A stretch of DNA of 64,000 bases, taken from positions 124,001 to 188,000 of the forward strand of contig NZ_JAIWJX010000002.1 of NCBI RefSeq assembly GCF_023149135.1, given 5' to 3'. This document shows positions 37,846 through 49,236 of this stretch, one piece after another (position 1 is the stretch's first letter; every line of letters begins with the position of its first letter). The notes beneath the pieces are model-generated. The model had not been told where the DNA came from. It was given only the letters and a program-made list of their open reading frames with translations, and ran no database searches. Source of the stretch: Fictibacillus marinisediminis. GTDB lineage: Bacteria > Bacillota > Bacilli > Bacillales > Fictibacillaceae. The position numbers and the translations under genes are program-made.

Positions 37846-38607
37846 TTAATGGACTTCCTGGCTTTGCGCCTGAGTGTTGGCAATCATTTCACCAACGCTG
37901 ACAAACGAATAACCTTCCGATTTTAATTTGCTGATAATTTCTGGCAGGGCTTTATGTGTCTGCTTGACTGAGTCAGAAGCATGCAGGAGAAGGATATCTC
38001 CAGGTTTCACGTGACCAGTCGCATTTTGCACGATCTTTTCGACTCCGGGATTTTTCCAGTCTTTCGTATCGATGCTCCAATGCACAACTGAATGGTGAGT
38101 ACCTTCTGAGACTTCAAGGACCCGTTTATCAAAATTGCCATTCGGCGGACGAAGGAGCGACGTTGTTTTTCCGGAAACCTTTTTAATTTTTTCCTGTGCG
38201 ATTAAGATGTCTCTTCGAATTTGGGGAACTTCCCAATCCGTATAGTTCTTATATTGATAACCGAGACTGGCAATTTCGTGCCCATCTTTTACGATTCGTT
38301 CAATAATTTCTGGGTGCCTTTCCGCCCAGGCGGCAGAAACAAAGAAGGTGCAATTTTTGATTCCTTGTTTTTTCAGTACGTTTAATATAGGAATAGCTCT
38401 CTTGTCTCCCCAGCTGATATCAAACGTCAGCGCGACTTTGTTCCCCTTTTCTTCACCTTTATAGATTGCCCGGGGCCCATCTTTGGATGAAAAAACAGAT
38501 AATTGCTCTTGTCCCATAAATGCCAGTGAAGCGGCAAAGAAGGCAGCAAACACAACGACCATATACTGCTTCACTTTCTTACCGTTAACCACCATGAAAA
38601 ATTTCAT
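37846..38607 (-). CDS. pdaB: Polysaccharide deacetylase PdaB
   Basis: NodB-homology protein (253 aa) with an N-terminal membrane anchor or signal (VVVFAAFFAASLAFMG). Known role: late stage of sporulation, keeping spores stable, presumably by acting on cortex peptidoglycan. The catalytic Asp is D63 in TFDISWGD, but the usual second Asp is absent. The metal motif reads HEIASLGY, without the second His of the canonical HxxxS/TxH. RPPNGNF, DTKDWKNP and LLLHASD are present. The start has GGGGGGA upstream. The order gerD-kbaA-pdaB before an rRNA operon matches Bacillus subtilis. Confidence 0.93.
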   Translation of the reverse strand: MKFFMVVNGKKVKQYMVVVFAAFFAASLAFMGQEQLSVFSSKDGPRAIYKGEEKGNKVALTFDISWGDKRAIPILNVLKKQGIKNCTFFVSAAWAERHPEIIERIVKDGHEIASLGYQYKNYTDWEVPQIRRDILIAQEKIKKVSGKTTSLLRPPNGNFDKRVLEVSEGTHHSVVHWSIDTKDWKNPGVEKIVQNATGHVKPGDILLLHASDSVKQTHKALPEIISKLKSEGYSFVSVGEMIANTQAQSQEVH

Positions 38608-38804
38608 ACCGTCCCCCCTAATCCTGTATATTGAGCTGATCCATTTTCTTTTTCGTTTGCCAGAGCTGTCTGTCTAAGGAAATATATATGACCAGTGAGG
38701 ACAAGATAGACCACAGACAGGAAACGGCCTTTTATATACATAGAAAATTAAGGGGGCGGGAACGATAGCTTAAAACAAACCCTAAAGGAAGCTATGGTGG
38801 CGTA

Positions 38805-39023
38805 ATGTTAGGCTTAATGATGGATCGCAGGGAAGCAAAGGAATTCGAATATCTTCTAAAAAAAGAAATGGAAGAGCTCTTGTTTGATCTGCAAGATGAC
38901 AGGCTGGATAAGATAGTAAAATCAGCAATCGAAGAAAGGTACCAGGTTCTCTTTAATCTCTTTGCCAGACTGGCCGAACCTGCAGAATGCGCGCGTTTCT
39001 GCAGACGAAAAAAGAGCCAATAA
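38805..39023 (+). CDS. Small conserved hypothetical protein
   Basis: A 72-aa protein, highly charged and predicted helical (DRREAKEFEYLLKKEMEELL, AIEERYQVLFNLFARLA). It has no signal peptide, membrane segment or known motif. Similar short proteins beginning MDRREAKEFEYLLKKEM occur in bacilli, as far as I recall, so it is probably real. The start is uncertain: ATG 38805, or ATG 38817/38820, which fits better the MMDRREAK start; the Shine-Dalgarno sequence is weak (AAAGGAAG, GGTGG). It ends 41 bases before the first rRNA promoter. Confidence 0.7.
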   Translation: MLGLMMDRREAKEFEYLLKKEMEELLFDLQDDRLDKIVKSAIEERYQVLFNLFARLAEPAECARFCRRKKSQ

Positions 39024-39064
39024 CATGGCATAAAAGGATTCAAACTCTTTTTTAAAATAAAGTG

Positions 39065-39094
39065 TTGACACTAAAAAGCGATACATGATATAGT
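39065..39094 (+). promoter_or_regulatory. rRNA operon promoter P1
   Basis: TTGACA (39065-39070), an 18-base spacer and TATAGT (39089-39094) with TGA before the -10. Confidence 0.75.
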
Positions 39095-39149
39095 ATTCCT
39101 TGTCGCCGCTGAGACGGTGATGAGCAACAAAATATCAACAAAATAATCG

Positions 39150-39179
39150 TTGACATGATGGTTGCAAAAATGTTAAAGT
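39150..39179 (+). promoter_or_regulatory. rRNA operon promoter P2
   Basis: TTGACA (39150-39155), an 18-base spacer and TAAAGT (39174-39179) with TGT before the -10. Tandem P1/P2 promoters are normal for Bacillus rRNA operons. Confidence 0.75.
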
Positions 39180-39212
39180 ATAAAAGTCGCCAAAACGAGC
39201 GACGTAAACAAA

Positions 39213-39250
39213 ATGTTCTTTGAAAACCAAACAAAAGCCAGGTAAGTCAG
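39213..39250 (+). other. Left arm of the pre-16S processing stalk, with boxA-like sequence
   Basis: TGTTCTTTGAAAACC is a boxA-like antitermination signal, and the stretch 39213-39250 is complementary to 40889-40926 after 16S, with few mismatches. The duplex of about 36 bp is the expected RNase III substrate. Confidence 0.8.
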
Positions 39251-39305
39251 GGATTTTACAATCCCATCAATTCTTATTTTAAACATTAAGAGCTATATCA
39301 AACAC

Positions 39306-40859
<1,554 letters not shown>

Positions 40860-40888
40860 TGGAGACATGAGCGCACTTAGATGCCTCA

Positions 40889-40926
40889 TGAACTTACCTG
40901 AGCTTTTGTTTGGTTTTGAAAGAACA
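40889..40926 (+). other. Right arm of the pre-16S processing stalk
   Basis: This stretch (CTTACCTGAGCTTTTGTTTGG and flanks) is the reverse complement of the region before 16S, closing the processing duplex. The remaining 16S-23S spacer contains no tRNA gene; a boxA-like TGTTCCTTGAAAAC lies near 40984. Confidence 0.8.
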
Positions 40927-41063
40927 TCGTTTCTTTCAAACAATAGAGGTTATGTGACGCATTTTTTTGCGCGCACGGACCATGTTCCTTGAAAACTAGA
41001 TAACGAAACATCCAAACAAAGCCAACTAATTCATTAGTTGTGCGCTGATTTAGTAACAATTAA

Positions 41064-41181
41064 GACGATTCAGCAGCGACAAGATCGAGGAAGCGAAGTT
41101 CTGGAGGAGCGGAGTGTAGTTCGCCTACATGAGCACCGGAAGAACAAAGCTGACGAAGAGATTGGAAGCTGATCAATCGTC
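41064..41181 (+). other. Structured element in the 16S-23S spacer
   Basis: 118 bases folding into nested stems: GACGATT (41064-41070) with AATCGTC (41175-41181), CAGC with GCTG, GTTCT (41098-41102) with AGAAC (41141-41145), CGG with CCG, and TGTAG (41115-41119) with CTACA (41125-41129) closing a TTCGC loop. It ends 6 bases before the 23S 5' end. It may be a processing signal or an inserted dispersed repeat. Confidence 0.6.
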
Positions 41182-41187
41182 GATAAA

Positions 41188-44123
<2,936 letters not shown>

Positions 44124-44398
44124 TTATTAACAAAAGCGGTATGAACCGTTTATATCCGACAAGCGTTGGAGATATCCTGACGAGAACACGTTTTTGGTGT
44201 TCGTAGGAGGGATTGAAACGACCTCGAGGATATGGTTCATGGAGCTGGACGTTAGCATCAGTGAAAGTTTGGATGAAGAAGTTATCTAGTTTTGAGGGAA
44301 TATGCCTCATTTTTTCTAAAAAAGCTCTTGTCAAAAGAGCAAATACATTGTAAAATGTAACTTGTCCTTGAGAAAATAGGACATGCTTTGAAAGACAG
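44124..44398 (+). other. 23S-5S spacer with stem-loops
   Basis: 275 bases without a gene. ATGAACC and GGTTCAT, ATATCC and GGATAT, and GAACAC with GTGTTC can nest into one structure (about 44141-44240). AGCTCTT/AAAGAGC and TGTCCT/AGGACA hairpins follow before 5S. Confidence 0.5.
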
Positions 44399-44514
44399 TC
44401 TGGTGGCGATAGCGAAGAGGTCACACCCGTTCCCATACCGAACACGGAAGTTAAGCTCTTCAGCGCCGATGGTAGTTGGGGGCTTCCCCCTGTAAGAGTA
44501 GGACGCTGCCAGGC
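44399..44514 (+). rRNA. rrf: 5S ribosomal RNA
   Basis: 116 bases. The helix I arms CTGGTGGC and GCTGCCAGG pair, and the body GCGAAGAGGTCACACCCG and CGAACACGGAAGTTAAGC is the Bacillus 5S sequence. It completes the 16S-23S-5S order. Confidence 0.96.
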
Positions 44515-44553
44515 TATCATTTCAAACATACTCGTATGTGGTTTTATTCTTAT

Positions 44554-44628
44554 TCCACAGTAGCTCAGTGGTAGAGCTATCGGCTGTTAACCGATCGGTC
44601 GTAGGTTCGAGTCCTACCTGTGGAGCCA
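44554..44628 (+). tRNA. tRNA-Asn (GTT)
   Basis: 75 bases; acceptor TCCACAG/CTGTGGA, anticodon GTT, T-arm GGTTCGAGTCC, encoded CCA. First of nine tRNA genes after 5S. Confidence 0.97.
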
Positions 44629-44629
44629 T

Positions 44630-44705
44630 GCTTCCATAGCTCAGTAGGTAGAGTGCTTCCATGGTAAGGAAGAGGTCACCGGTTCGAGCCCGGTTGGAAG
44701 CTCCA
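44630..44705 (+). tRNA. tRNA-Thr (GGT)
   Basis: 76 bases; acceptor GCTTCCA/TGGAAGC, anticodon loop ATGGTAA with GGT, encoded CCA. One base separates it from tRNA-Asn. Confidence 0.96.
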
Positions 44706-44708
44706 GTC

Positions 44709-44783
44709 GGCCCGTTGGTCAAGCGGTTAAGACACCGCCCTTTCACGGCGGTAACACGGGTTCGAATCCCGTACGGGTCACCA
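44709..44783 (+). tRNA. tRNA-Glu (TTC)
   Basis: 75 bases; acceptor GGCCCGT/ACGGGTC with one G-U pair, anticodon stem CCGCC/GGCGG around TTC, encoded CCA. Confidence 0.97.
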
Positions 44784-44818
44784 AGTTTTTTCGTTAAGAA
44801 AATAACATTCCTTAATAC

Positions 44819-44894
44819 GGAGGATTAGCTCAGCTGGGAGAGCACCTGCCTTACAAGCAGGGGGTCGGCGGTTCGAACCCGTCATCCTCCACCA
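44819..44894 (+). tRNA. tRNA-Val (TAC)
   Basis: 76 bases; acceptor GGAGGAT/ATCCTCC, anticodon TAC in loop CTTACAA, encoded CCA. Confidence 0.97.
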
Positions 44895-44913
44895 TTATTT
44901 ATCCCAACGGCAG

Positions 44914-44989
<76 letters not shown>

Positions 44990-45027
44990 TTTTTTTTATA
45001 AGCAATGTCTGAAGCCTTTTTTTATGT

Positions 45028-45111
45028 GGAGGGGTAGCGAAGTGGCTAAACGCGGCGGACTGTAAATCCGCTCCTTTGGGTTCGGCGGTTCGAATCCGTC
45101 CCCCTCCACCA
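45028..45111 (+). tRNA. tRNA-Tyr (GTA)
   Basis: 84 bases with the long variable arm expected of bacterial tRNA-Tyr; acceptor GGAGGGG/CCCCTCC, anticodon GTA, encoded CCA. Confidence 0.97.
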
Positions 45112-45142
45112 TCTTTATTTCCGACAGATTATGTTATAACAC

Positions 45143-45218
45143 GAGCCATTAGCTCAGTCGGTAGAGCATCTGACTTTTAATCAGAGGGTCGAAGGTTCGA
45201 GTCCTTCATGGCTCACCA
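45143..45218 (+). tRNA. tRNA-Lys (TTT)
   Basis: 76 bases; acceptor GAGCCAT/ATGGCTC, anticodon TTT, encoded CCA. Confidence 0.97.
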
Positions 45219-45268
45219 TTTGAACTTCTGAATAAAAGATGATATCAATGGTAACAAAGTATAATATT

Positions 45269-45342
45269 GCGGGTGTAGTTTAGTGGTAAAACAAGAGCCT
45301 TCCAAGCTCTGGTCGTGAGTTCGATTCTCATCACCCGCTCCA
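45269..45342 (+). tRNA. tRNA-Gly (TCC)
   Basis: 74 bases; acceptor GCGGGTG/CACCCGC, anticodon TCC, encoded CCA. Confidence 0.97.
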
Positions 45343-45346
45343 TTAT

Positions 45347-45422
45347 GGGGCCTTAGCTCAGCTGGGAGAGCGCCTGCCTTGCACGCAGGAGGTCAGCGGT
45401 TCGATCCCGCTAGGCTCCACCA
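45347..45422 (+). tRNA. tRNA-Ala (TGC)
   Basis: 76 bases; acceptor GGGGCCT/AGGCTCC, anticodon TGC in loop TTGCACG, encoded CCA. Last of the cluster, just before the terminator. Confidence 0.97.
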
Positions 45423-45437
45423 TACATAATAAGCACT

Positions 45438-45467
45438 GTCCTTAGACATTCGTCTAAGGGCTTTTTT
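45438..45467 (+). terminator. Terminator of the rRNA-tRNA operon
   Basis: CCTTAGAC (45440-45447), ATTC loop, GTCTAAGG (45452-45459), then GC and six T. Confidence 0.9.
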
Positions 45468-45547
45468 ATGTCTTTCAAATCTTCAAGGATTCCTGATCCA
45501 ATAAAGAGGTCGGTGCTTTTGTCCTAATAATTATCCATCAACCTCCT

Positions 45548-45561
45548 CGAAAGCGCTTACG
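45548..45561. promoter_or_regulatory. Candidate cre (CcpA) site upstream of rocF
   Basis: CGAAAGCGCTTACG contains the palindromic AAGCGCTT core of catabolite-responsive elements. It lies 31 bases before the -35 of the rocF promoter. Confidence 0.45.
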
Positions 45562-45592
45562 TATCGGTATATCTATGCATATTTCTGTCCAG

Positions 45593-45622
45593 TTGAACCA
45601 ACATGAATAGACAGGCTACAAT
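45593..45622 (+). promoter_or_regulatory. Candidate sigma-A promoter for rocF
   Basis: TTGAAC (45593-45598), an 18-base spacer and TACAAT (45617-45622). No sigma-54 type GG/GC pair was seen, although Bacillus subtilis rocF depends on SigL. Confidence 0.5.
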
Positions 45623-45669
45623 GAATTTATAGAATTTTTGAAACACAGCATAAGGGGAGGCCGTACAGA

Positions 45670-46572
45670 ATGAAGAAGGATATTACGATCATCGGAGTAC
45701 CGATGGATTTAGGGCAGACAAGGCGCGGCGTTGATATGGGGCCAAGCGCCATTCGATATGCAGGTATTGTGGAACGTTTAGAAGATATAAATTATAATGT
45801 CCAGGATTTCGGGGACATAGAGATTGCCCGGCCTGGGACAATAGAAGAAACAATAGAAACCAATCTTAAGAACCTTCAAGAAGTTTCAACTGCGAGTGAA
45901 AAGCTGGCAGACACGGTTTCTAATGTGATTCAGGAAAACCGGTTTCCTCTTGTCCTTGGAGGAGACCACAGTATCGCGATCGGCTCTCTTGCTGGAATTG
46001 CCAAGCACTACGAAAATCTTGGCGTTATCTGGTATGATGCCCATGGAGACTTGAATACCGCTGATACTTCACCAAGCGGAAACATTCATGGTATGCCGCT
46101 TGCAGCAAGCTTGGGAATAGGGCATGAATCCTTAACTGGCATTGGAGGATATGAGCAAAAAGTTAAGCCTGAAAATATTGTTATTATCGGTGCCCGTTCA
46201 TTGGATGAAGGAGAAAAAGAATTGATCAAAGAACGTGGCATTAAAGTATACACGATGCATGAAATTGATCGGATCGGCATGACCAGGGTAATGGAGGAAA
46301 CGATTGAATATCTTTCTAAAAAAACGGATGGTGTTCATTTAAGTCTTGACCTTGATGGTTTGGATCCGCTTGACGCACCGGGGGTAGGTACGCCGGTTCT
46401 TGGTGGAATCAGCTACAGAGAAAGCCATTTGGCGATGGAAATGCTGGCCGAGTCTCAGATTATTACCTCAGCTGAATTTGTAGAAGTCAATCCAATTCTT
46501 GACGAAAGAAACAAAACAGCGACAGTGGCTGTGGCGCTAATGGGATCACTATTCGGCGAAAAATTATTATAA
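45670..46572 (+). CDS. rocF: Arginase
   Basis: Hydrolyses arginine to ornithine and urea (300 aa). The dimanganese ligands are visible: H100 in LGGDHS, D123, H125 and D127 in YDAHGDLN, and D227 and D229 in SLDLDGLDP. The substrate-site segment NIHGMPLAA and the EVNP motif near the end are also present. AAGGGGAGG precedes the ATG. No other roc genes (rocD, rocE) are next to it, so here it is a stand-alone gene between the tRNA cluster and sigW. Confidence 0.96.
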   Translation: MKKDITIIGVPMDLGQTRRGVDMGPSAIRYAGIVERLEDINYNVQDFGDIEIARPGTIEETIETNLKNLQEVSTASEKLADTVSNVIQENRFPLVLGGDHSIAIGSLAGIAKHYENLGVIWYDAHGDLNTADTSPSGNIHGMPLAASLGIGHESLTGIGGYEQKVKPENIVIIGARSLDEGEKELIKERGIKVYTMHEIDRIGMTRVMEETIEYLSKKTDGVHLSLDLDGLDPLDAPGVGTPVLGGISYRESHLAMEMLAESQIITSAEFVEVNPILDERNKTATVAVALMGSLFGEKLL

Positions 46573-46582
46573 TAATAAATCA

Positions 46583-46619
46583 AAAAAAACAGCTCTCGAA
46601 TTAAGAGTAGCTGTTTTTT
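46583..46619. terminator. Bidirectional terminator between rocF and the Spo0E-like gene
   Basis: AAAAAACAGCT pairs with AGCTGTTTTTT, with an inner CTC/GAG. Its right arm lies inside the last codons of the convergent small gene. Confidence 0.85.
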
Positions 46620-46768
46620 ACGTTTGCTTTTTGGAATTCATTTAAAAGAGCATCTATGTGTTGGCTGATTTCAACAATTTCTTCAGCGATTAAAGGCATA
46701 ATTTTAGACATTTCATTCATTTTTTTTCGTGAATCTTCAATTTCTCTTAGCAGGATATTGCGATCCAT
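46601..46768 (-). CDS. Spo0E-type aspartyl-phosphate phosphatase (small protein)
   Basis: A 55-aa gene on the reverse strand: ATG at 46768, TAA at 46603-46601, with AAGGAGCG 7 bases before the start. The protein begins MDRNILLREIEDSRKKMNEM and carries EISQHIDALLNEFQ, matching the Spo0E signature S-Q-x-[LI]-D-x-L-[LI]-N-x-[FY]. Family knowledge: these small helical proteins dephosphorylate Spo0A-P and delay sporulation, though some members have other targets. The final codons lie in the shared terminator with rocF. Specific target unknown. Confidence 0.8.
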   Translation of the reverse strand: MDRNILLREIEDSRKKMNEMSKIMPLIAEEIVEISQHIDALLNEFQKANVKNSYS

Positions 46769-46917
46769 GTGTACACGCTCCTTAAAAAAAATCTTTTATT
46801 CCACTATTCCCTCAATTATCCAAATTAAAACTCATTTTCTAAATTTTGTACAAAACATTTCTCTATCCCTGTCTGTTTTCATGCTAAAATAAAAATTGCT
46901 TAATTTTTTATGGAATA

Positions 46918-46943
46918 TGAAACTTTTTTGAATACTAAACGTA
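46918..46943 (+). promoter_or_regulatory. SigW autoregulatory promoter
   Basis: TGAAAC (46918-46923), exactly 16 bases, CGTA (46940-46943): a perfect match to the SigW consensus TGAAAC-N16-CGTA. It lies 37 bases before sigW. The upstream part of the gap (46769-46917) is AT-rich with no other clear element. Confidence 0.92.
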
Positions 46944-46980
46944 GAAAAATACGAACCGCAACTGGTGGTGGAAAATTGAA

Positions 46981-47556
46981 ATGGATTCATTAATTAATAA
47001 TCTGGTTACCCAAGTAAGAGCAGGGAACCAGGAGGCTTTTGAAGGTCTTGTTGAAATTTACAAAGATAAAATATACCGGCTGTGCTACAGAATGGTCGGA
47101 GACAGCCATGAGGCGGAGGACCTTGCTCAGGAAGCATTTGTCCGCGCTTACGTAAACATTGATAAATACAGTGGAAGCTATAAGTTTTCAACGTGGCTGT
47201 ATCGCATCGCCACAAACTTGTGTATTGATAAACTGCGGAAAAAGAAACCGGATTACTCTATGGATGCCGAGATTCCAGGAACAGAAGGAGCAACGCTTTA
47301 CAGCCAGGTGGCAGGAGCGGCTCCACTTCCGGAAGAGGAAGTGGAGGAAAAGGAGAAGCGGGATCATCTCCAGCAGGAAATCATGAAACTTCCGGAAAAG
47401 TACAGGACAGCGATCCTGCTAAAGTATGTCGAAGATCTATCGCTTGAAGAGATCAGCTCTGTTATGGATTTGCCCGTCCCGACTGTCAAAACACGGATAC
47501 ATCGGGGAAGAGAAGCGTTAAAAAAGGTGTATAAAAAGGTTGCAAAATCGAGGTGA
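46981..47556 (+). CDS. sigW: ECF sigma factor SigW
   Basis: ECF-type sigma factor (191 aa) of the envelope and antimicrobial-peptide stress response. Region 2 (YRMVGDSHEAEDLAQEAFVR, FSTWLYRIATN) and region 4 (LPEKYRTAILLKYVEDLSLE, PTVKTRIHRGREAL) are separated by the SigW-type linker KKKPDYSMDAEIPGTEG. The start ATG 46981 has GGTGGTGG upstream. It is followed 5 bases later by its anti-sigma factor and is preceded by its own SigW promoter, so the pair is autoregulated. Confidence 0.96.
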   Translation: MDSLINNLVTQVRAGNQEAFEGLVEIYKDKIYRLCYRMVGDSHEAEDLAQEAFVRAYVNIDKYSGSYKFSTWLYRIATNLCIDKLRKKKPDYSMDAEIPGTEGATLYSQVAGAAPLPEEEVEEKEKRDHLQQEIMKLPEKYRTAILLKYVEDLSLEEISSVMDLPVPTVKTRIHRGREALKKVYKKVAKSR

Positions 47557-47561
47557 ACATA

Positions 47562-48179
47562 ATGTCATGTGATACAGAAAAATATATGAGCCTGATTGAT
47601 AAAGCCCTGGATAGGGATATAACGGAGCTGGAGCAGAAAGAGCTGGACATACATCTGGAAAATTGCGAAGCCTGCAGAGAGCACTATTATGCCTTGAAAG
47701 AAATCATTTCCGACATGAAAGAATCAGCGCCTGTTGTTGCTCCTGACCATTTTACAGAGGATGTAATGAAGAGGCTTCCTGCCGTGAAAAAGAAAAGGAT
47801 GCCGGCTCAATGGATCAGGCGTTATCCAGTCCTGACTGCGGCTGCAGTATTCTTAATCTTAATGTTCGGTTCAGTAATGGCCAACTGGAGTACCGGGAAT
47901 GAACTATCAGTAGTCTCCGGCTCGGATAACGTTCAGATCAAGCCATCCACGCATACGGTTATCGTTCCTAAGGGAAAGACGGTCAAAGGTGATCTGGTCG
48001 TAGAAAATGGCGATGTGAGGGTGGAAGGAAAGGTTGACGGCGATGTCGTCGTCATCAAGGGGAAAAAATATATGGCTTCCGCGGGCCAGATCACCGGTGA
48101 CAGCCAGGAAATCCATCAAGTGGTGGAATGGGTCTGGTATAAACTTAAAATGTTCTTCACAGGAGAGGAACAAAAATAA
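47562..48179 (+). CDS. rsiW: Anti-sigma-W factor RsiW
   Basis: Membrane anti-sigma factor (205 aa) holding SigW inactive until cleaved by site-1 and RasP proteases. The cytoplasmic ZAS motif is H31-x3-C35-x2-C38 (HLENCEAC). A single membrane span (YPVLTAAAVFLILMFGSVMA) lies at about residues 87-106. An outside domain with VPKGKTVKGDLVVENGDV repeats follows. I start at ATG 47562 behind GAGGTG; the GTG at 47553 belongs to that ribosome site. Confidence 0.95.
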   Translation: MSCDTEKYMSLIDKALDRDITELEQKELDIHLENCEACREHYYALKEIISDMKESAPVVAPDHFTEDVMKRLPAVKKKRMPAQWIRRYPVLTAAAVFLILMFGSVMANWSTGNELSVVSGSDNVQIKPSTHTVIVPKGKTVKGDLVVENGDVRVEGKVDGDVVVIKGKKYMASAGQITGDSQEIHQVVEWVWYKLKMFFTGEEQK

Positions 48180-48208
48180 TATTTAGCATCGAACTAATAT
48201 GAAGATCT

Positions 48209-48238
48209 AAAAAGCCGCCTGTTTATGGCCGGCTTTTT
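48209..48238 (+). terminator. Terminator after rsiW
   Basis: AAAAAGCCG facing CGGCTTTTT across a 12-base loop with extra GC pairing. It separates sigW-rsiW from the cdaA operon. Confidence 0.85.
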
Positions 48239-48318
48239 ACTTTTTCGGGACTTTATAACACAGCAAACGACACCCGGCCGCTCAGTCTCCAACTTTTATG
48301 GCAGCGGATGGGATATGC

Positions 48319-48324
48319 TATAAT
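48319..48324 (+). promoter_or_regulatory. Extended -10 promoter for the cdaA operon
   Basis: A consensus TATAAT with TGC before it, 79 bases before cdaA. The -35 region (TTATGG, 17 bases upstream) is poor. Confidence 0.5.
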
Positions 48325-48402
48325 AAGGGATACCGAATAATTATGATCATTGTTGCACTACATTAACATAGAAAGAGTAGTTCCCTGAAGTGGAGTGATG
48401 TC

Positions 48403-49236
48403 ATGTTGCCTGTTGGAAATTTTAGTTTAGGTAGCTATATCAGCCAGATCGTTGATATTTTGCTGGTTACCTATGTTTTTTATAAATTAATAATGCTGAT
48501 TAGAGGAACCAAGGCGGTACAGCTTTTAAAAGGAATTGTGGTCATTGTAGCTGTATGGCTTGCGAGCAGTTTCTTTGAACTGCGGACAATGGGCTGGCTG
48601 ATGGATAAAGCCATTACATATGGATTATTGGCCATTATTATTATTTTCCAGCCTGAATTAAGGAGAGCGCTGGAGCAGCTCGGCAGGGGAAAACTGTTTT
48701 CCCGATCTGGTTTAGCTGACGAAGAGGAGATGGGAAACTCCATTGATGCGATCGTTAAGTCAACCAGTTATATGGCCAAGCGCCGAATTGGGGCCATCAT
48801 ATCGTTTGAAAGAGAAACCGGTCTTACCGATTATGTGGAAACAGGGATTCCTATTCATTCGAAATTGTCATCAGAGCTGCTGACCAATATTTTTGTGCCC
48901 AACACGCCTCTGCACGACGGAGCGGTTATTTTGCGGCAGAATGAAATCGTTGCGGCAGGCTGTTATCTTCCGTTGACCGAAAGCCCGTTTGTTTCCAAAG
49001 AACTGGGTACAAGGCACAGAGCGGCTATTGGTGTAAGTGAAGTAACAGATGCGATTACTGTCATCGTCTCAGAAGAAACCGGTAGCATCTCGATTACGAA
49101 GAACGGAGAAATCCATCGCAACCTGAATGAGGAAACACTGAGAGCTTTATTGAATGCGGAATTAATGGTATCAGGCAAAAATGCTTCCTCATCACGCTGG
49201 AATTGGAGGGGGAAGAAAAATGGACAAACTCCTTAA
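48403..49236 (+). CDS. cdaA: Diadenylate cyclase CdaA
   Basis: Membrane-bound c-di-AMP synthase (277 aa). Three N-terminal hydrophobic segments (VDILLVTYVFYKLIMLI, GIVVIVAVWLASSFF, ITYGLLAIIIIF) precede the DAC domain. Its catalytic motifs are DGA at 172-174 (PLHDGAVIL) and RHR at 204-206 (GTRHRAAIG). It is first in cdaA-cdaR-glmM; c-di-AMP from this enzyme is tied to potassium homeostasis and cell-wall synthesis. It overlaps cdaR by 17 bases. Confidence 0.97.
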   Translation: MLPVGNFSLGSYISQIVDILLVTYVFYKLIMLIRGTKAVQLLKGIVVIVAVWLASSFFELRTMGWLMDKAITYGLLAIIIIFQPELRRALEQLGRGKLFSRSGLADEEEMGNSIDAIVKSTSYMAKRRIGAIISFERETGLTDYVETGIPIHSKLSSELLTNIFVPNTPLHDGAVILRQNEIVAAGCYLPLTESPFVSKELGTRHRAAIGVSEVTDAITVIVSEETGSISITKNGEIHRNLNEETLRALLNAELMVSGKNASSSRWNWRGKKNGQTP

